NCBI GenBank assembly: GCA_037953625.1
Contig: CM075656.1
Span: 73,241,001 to 73,305,000, forward strand
Direction: 5' to 3'
From: Crotalaria pallida
Lineage: Eukaryota > Streptophyta > Magnoliopsida > Fabales > Fabaceae
DNA length: 64,000 nucleotides
The translations under genes were made by a program, and so were the position numbers. How positions within the stretch are numbered: position 1 is the first letter of the stretch; every line of letters starts with the position of its first letter. This document shows, piece by piece, positions 60,588 to 64,000 of the stretch. The notes beneath the pieces were generated by a model. That model was not told the DNA's origin. It did not search any database and worked only from the letters and a program-made list of their open reading frames with translations.

Positions 60588-60764
60588 AAGAGATTAATGG
60601 GTATGCATTGACGGTGTAAAGTTTTTTACACCATCATTCCATCATCCACCATTCATTTGTATTACTTTAATCTAAAAGTCAACAACCATAAACGGATGAA
60701 TGGTGGATGATGCACTAATTTTGTAAAAAACTTTACACTGTCAGTGCACTACCCATTTTCTCTT
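60588..60764. mobile_element. Foldback MITE nested in the outer hAT element
   Basis: Arms starting AAGAGATTAATGGGTATGCA and GTGTAAAGTTTTTTACA are mirrored by TGTAAAAAACTTTACACTG and CACTACCCATTTTCTCTT. It is 177 bp long and nearly all arm. A short AT-rich duplication may flank it. Confidence 0.8.
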
Positions 60765-61084
60765 AATTTAATTGATATGGTCCCTAATATCCATAAAAAC
60801 CAAACCAGACTGGACCGGATCGTTACGGGATGAAAGTGATTGCACTAAAATGTCACGCATCATTAAACTTGCTTCTAATGGTGTTGCAAACGATTTAGTA
60901 GTATTTCCATAGTAGTAATATTTACATTATCATCTGAACAATCATCTTATACTAAATGGTATAATTAATTGCTATAATTTCCAAACCTCTAATCGTGTAT
61001 ATTATGTCCATTCGATCTATTTTCTTTTGGAGACAAAGATTTTTAATTCACCCCCATCTATCGTATCTTATTTACATTGTTAAT

Positions 61085-61262
61085 TTTTTATTTTTTATAT
61101 TTTGGTTTCTCAAGTTAATCATCCGTTCAATTGGGTGATTAATCCTTTCGACATTGTCGGCCCCTTTCGGAAGCTAGTCTCCCAGCGAAACCTCTTACAT
61201 TCGCAAGAGTCGAAAATCGAACCACCAATCACTTGCTTAAGTAGCAACAGATCCCTTACTAT
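61085..61262 (-). mobile_element. SINE-like element (type B), reverse copy
   Basis: On the minus strand it shows a B box TGGTTCGATTTTCG and the block GTTTCGCTGGGAGACTAGC, related to the type B SINE at 12836-12998, and runs into an A-rich end. A short open stretch across it is spurious. Confidence 0.5.
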
Positions 61263-61334
61263 ATGTTCTAGCCTCCATTGGTTACATTGTTATATTTTTA
61301 AACAAGCCTATACTTACTCTTGTCATCTTATATA

Positions 61335-62251
61335 AATTAAACATATAATTTTAAATTTTTTATAGGAGCTCTTGAGAAAGTTACAGGAAATTTATTATGT
61401 TAATTAATATTATAGTGAAATTGAAATTGTTAGCATTATTAAGTATACTTTTTCAAACTTACCTTTATAATCAATTATTAGACTAATTGATTTTTGTTTG
61501 TTATATGACTAGAATTATATGCTTGACTAACAAGATCCGAACCCTTAGGGTAAAATTTGTTCAGGAGTGCAGTCCATTTCTACCCCCGGTAAGTCAATTT
61601 TGGGTAGTATAATTATTTATTTTAATTTTAAAAATTTTATGAAATACAAATATTTGGTAAATAACAAATTGACAATGTAAAAAAAATTTACACCGTGAAT
61701 ATATGAAATCCGATTTGATCCAGTTCAATTTATTTTAAAGGGAGAGATCTGATTCAAATCGACCGCTCGTATACAAAACCAATTCTAGTCAATCTAAAAA
61801 GAATTTGGGTTTTGAACCTCTATTAATTGTTTTTTATTTGTCGATTAGCAATTTTGTTTATGATTTGATTTGCATCGAATGTGAATATTCGTAGTTTCGG
61901 TATCAAAAAAATTGCAAATTATTCTTTATTTATATTTACAAAACACACTGTAGGATATTATATATGTTACTCTTTAAAAAAATATTGTCAAATAAATATT
62001 AGTTGTTATGATGGCAAAACAAGAAAATAGAAACCTAAACGTGAAGCCTGCTTTAATTTGAAAATAAAGACAAAAGGAGTGGGAACTTAAAAATAAAGAC
62101 AGGGAATTCACATTGACATTGACAAGACTCGCAATATGTAACCACATCACATGTAATAAGTGGAGCAATATGTAACCACATCACATGTAATAAGTGGAGC
62201 ACTGAGGAATAGTCATGGAGGAGAGAGAGCTACATAAAAAATCTAATTATA

Positions 62252-62304
<53 letters not shown>

Positions 62305-62660
62305 TAGGATCTTGATATTTGTCATTTAAGTTTTTTTATTTGAAAATAACAAGTGTTATAATGTTATGTGTAAGTTTGTAAGATTATAAGTCTCTAAATC
62401 ATTTTTCATAATCATATCTTACCGTAAGCGGTACAGCAAGATGCATGGAAAGTTAAGTGTGTTTGGAAAAATTTATGCTTATAAAAAAAACTTGGAAAAA
62501 TTTATATTTGATAAGTTTATCTTAAAAGTTAATATAACTTTATAAACATATTAATTTTCTATGTATATTTACTTATTATAAATTTTATGATTTGTCCCTT
62601 ATTTTTTTTTAAAGAAGAGATTGATATTATAGTTAATTTTTTTTGTCCTTATCATTATAT
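61335..62660. other. Intergenic AT-rich DNA with simple repeats
   Basis: It contains an exact tandem duplication of a unit of about 36 bp (GCAATATGTAACCACATCAC...) at 62132-62204 and an (AT)n tract at about 62256-62290. No gene was seen. Confidence 0.6.
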
Positions 62661-62667
62661 CCTTTCA

Positions 62668-63322
62668 CCTTGTTTGTTTTAGAGAAAATGAGTAGAAAGA
62701 AAATGGGAGGAGAGACTTTGGAGAAAAAACTTCATTTTTCACTGTTTGGTTTATCAGAGAAAATGGAGAAAAAAGAAAAAAAAACACAAGGGACCCACAA
62801 AAAAAGTTTTCTCTCCCCAAATGAAGAGATTTTCGAGAGAAATTTATAATTGACATGTAAAGTTACTCATATGTTTTTCACTTGCCCATTTTACTTCATC
62901 TTTTTTTTATTTTTTTATTTTTTAATTGAAAAAATAAAACATTTTTATTTTAATAAAAATTATTTTTATAATATTCTATATTCGAAAATTTTATTATATA
63001 ATAAAGAATTGAAGTAAAAAAAAATCTTTGACCATATGAAATATAGATATATATGAAAAATAAAAAAAATATTTATATTTTTGAAAACAATGGTGTAATT
63101 GTCTTTTGACAAATTTATTATTTTCGGTCTTAACTTCTCACTTTTCTCTCCAACCAAATAAAAGGAAAGAAAACTCAATTTTTTTCTCTTTTCAATTTCT
63201 TCGCATCTTCTCTCATACCAAACAATCATAAAATCTACTCATTTTTTCTCCATAATCCCTCTTCCCTTCTTTCTTCTCATTTTCTTTCTTTCTATTTTTT
63301 CTCCGTTAACCAAACACATCCT
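62668..63322. mobile_element. MITE / non-autonomous DNA transposon, family M1, copy 2 (inverted)
   Basis: It begins CTTGTTTGTTTTAGAGAAAA and ends TTAACCAAACACATCCTT, with the TTGTCTTTTGACAAATTTAT block near 63093-63115 on the opposite side from copy 1 at 7898-8542, so it lies in reverse. It ends in CT-rich tracts, as copy 1 does. Confidence 0.65.
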
Positions 63323-63776
63323 TAAGCAAGAGACTGTTTCTTTTGGTAGTTGAACTTTCACCTTAATTGGCATTAGAAAATAATAACTTTATTTAGTATA
63401 AAAAAAATTTTAACCTCAACTTTTACGGCTGAGAATAAAAACTCAAAAATAGACATTTTTTTTGAAAAATTAAATACAAAATCCTTTTATTTTTTCAATG
63501 CATAACTTTCCAATAAAACTTATCTACTTTTAAGTTTTCATAGTGAATTCTAAAGATTGAAGTTAATTAAGCAAACCCTTTTTATAATTGCAACACGGCA
63601 AGTCTCAAATTGAGTGATATTTTACTATTTTATTTGTATTTCAACATTTAAAAAAAATGAAAAAACAAAACATTATCCGTAGTGCAAAACTATGGTCGTG
63701 TGTGGCTTGCAAATTCGAGTCAATGATTCAATGGACTCACTTCTGTTTTAATTTTATGGAAATTTCTATCGTGAAA

Positions 63777-63959
63777 CCTAATTTTGGGTTGTTGCTAAAC
63801 AATCCTTTGTATGAACCAATGATGCATTGCCACCTCATGTATTGTTGTCATGTCATTTTTTAAAAAGTCAAAACTCATAAATGTCAACCCAAAAATATGT
63901 GAGATGACAAAATATTATTGGTTAAACAAAAGATTGTATGACAACAACCCAAAATTAGG
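63777..63959. mobile_element. Small foldback MITE
   Basis: CCTAATTTTGGGTTGTTG at 63777-63794 is mirrored exactly by CAACAACCCAAAATTAGG at 63942-63959. The 183-bp interior is AT-rich and also partly self-complementary. It lies near the right edge of the window. Confidence 0.85.
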
Positions 63960-64000
63960 TTGCATGGAAGTGATGCCCTAATTTTATTTAACCTTGGCTC

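Larger units (their letters stand above)
59139..60829. mobile_element. Non-autonomous hAT element with perfect 8-bp target duplication
   Basis: The left end TAGGGGTGTAAGCGATCC is a typical hAT terminus; the right end reads CCCGTAACGATCCGG in reverse complement, somewhat diverged. ATGAAAGT occurs on both sides at 59131-59138 and 60830-60837. Subterminal CCGGATCG-type motifs are clustered at both ends. It contains two younger elements. Confidence 0.75.

Noticed and set aside
1..64000. CRISPR arrays, operons, ribosome binding sites, tRNA or rRNA genes
   Set aside because: The window is a plant nuclear segment; tRNA-like A/B boxes found all belong to SINEs with A-rich tails and lack a foldable tRNA body.

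Overview
This is nuclear DNA of a flowering plant, almost certainly a papilionoid legume and probably a clover- or Medicago-like species (inference from the phenylalanine ammonia-lyase protein and the repeat types). It is AT-rich and dense in introns, with many SINEs, Stowaway-type MITEs, Helitrons and hAT/Mutator-type elements between a few genes.

Genes. (1) Positions 147-2724, minus strand: adenosine kinase, 11 phase-consistent exons, with the 3' end beyond the left edge. (2) About 15.9-32.0 kb, plus strand: a MOM1-like (MORPHEUS MOLECULE) chromatin-silencing gene. Fifteen phase-consistent exons from the PHD finger to the stop give 1,584 residues: PHD, two chromodomain-like segments, a SNF2-like region whose ATP-binding motifs are degenerate, a basic tandem-repeat tract, a CMM2-like motif and a C-terminal coiled coil. 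The exons before the PHD are uncertain. (3) 33016-36600, minus strand, convergent with MOM1: a complete two-exon phenylalanine ammonia-lyase (PAL) of 717 residues. (4) 52.1-53.06 kb, minus strand: an unprocessed PAL pseudogene with an internal deletion, a frameshift and a stop. (5) 51286-51381: a 31-codon hydrophobic small ORF, a weak gene candidate.

Mobile and viral DNA. From about 36.96 to 44.84 kb, just upstream of the PAL promoter, lies a nearly genome-length, circularly permuted and decayed endogenous pararetrovirus (Caulimoviridae). Gene order, and a tRNA-Met primer-binding site lying inside an open reading frame, point to a soymovirus-like virus. A 296-bp non-autonomous Helitron is inserted in the presumptive start codon of its movement-protein frame. 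Abutting its right end is a 1,257-bp Mutator-like Pack-MULE with long inverted repeats and a perfect 10-bp target duplication. It carries one exon of a long-chain acyl-CoA synthetase gene.

Other regions. 2978-5229 is a Helitron with two 5'-like ends. 8.7-11.4 kb holds a degenerate element with direct repeats followed by GC-rich 48-bp repeats. 14.5-15.8 kb holds diverged tandem repeats of about 0.5 kb. 50.1-51.3 and 54.2-57.5 kb hold LTR-like ends without coding capacity. 59.1-60.8 kb is a three-level nest: a MITE and an hAT element inside another hAT element. SINEs of at least three kinds are scattered throughout. The intergenic stretches otherwise show only AT-rich low-complexity DNA.
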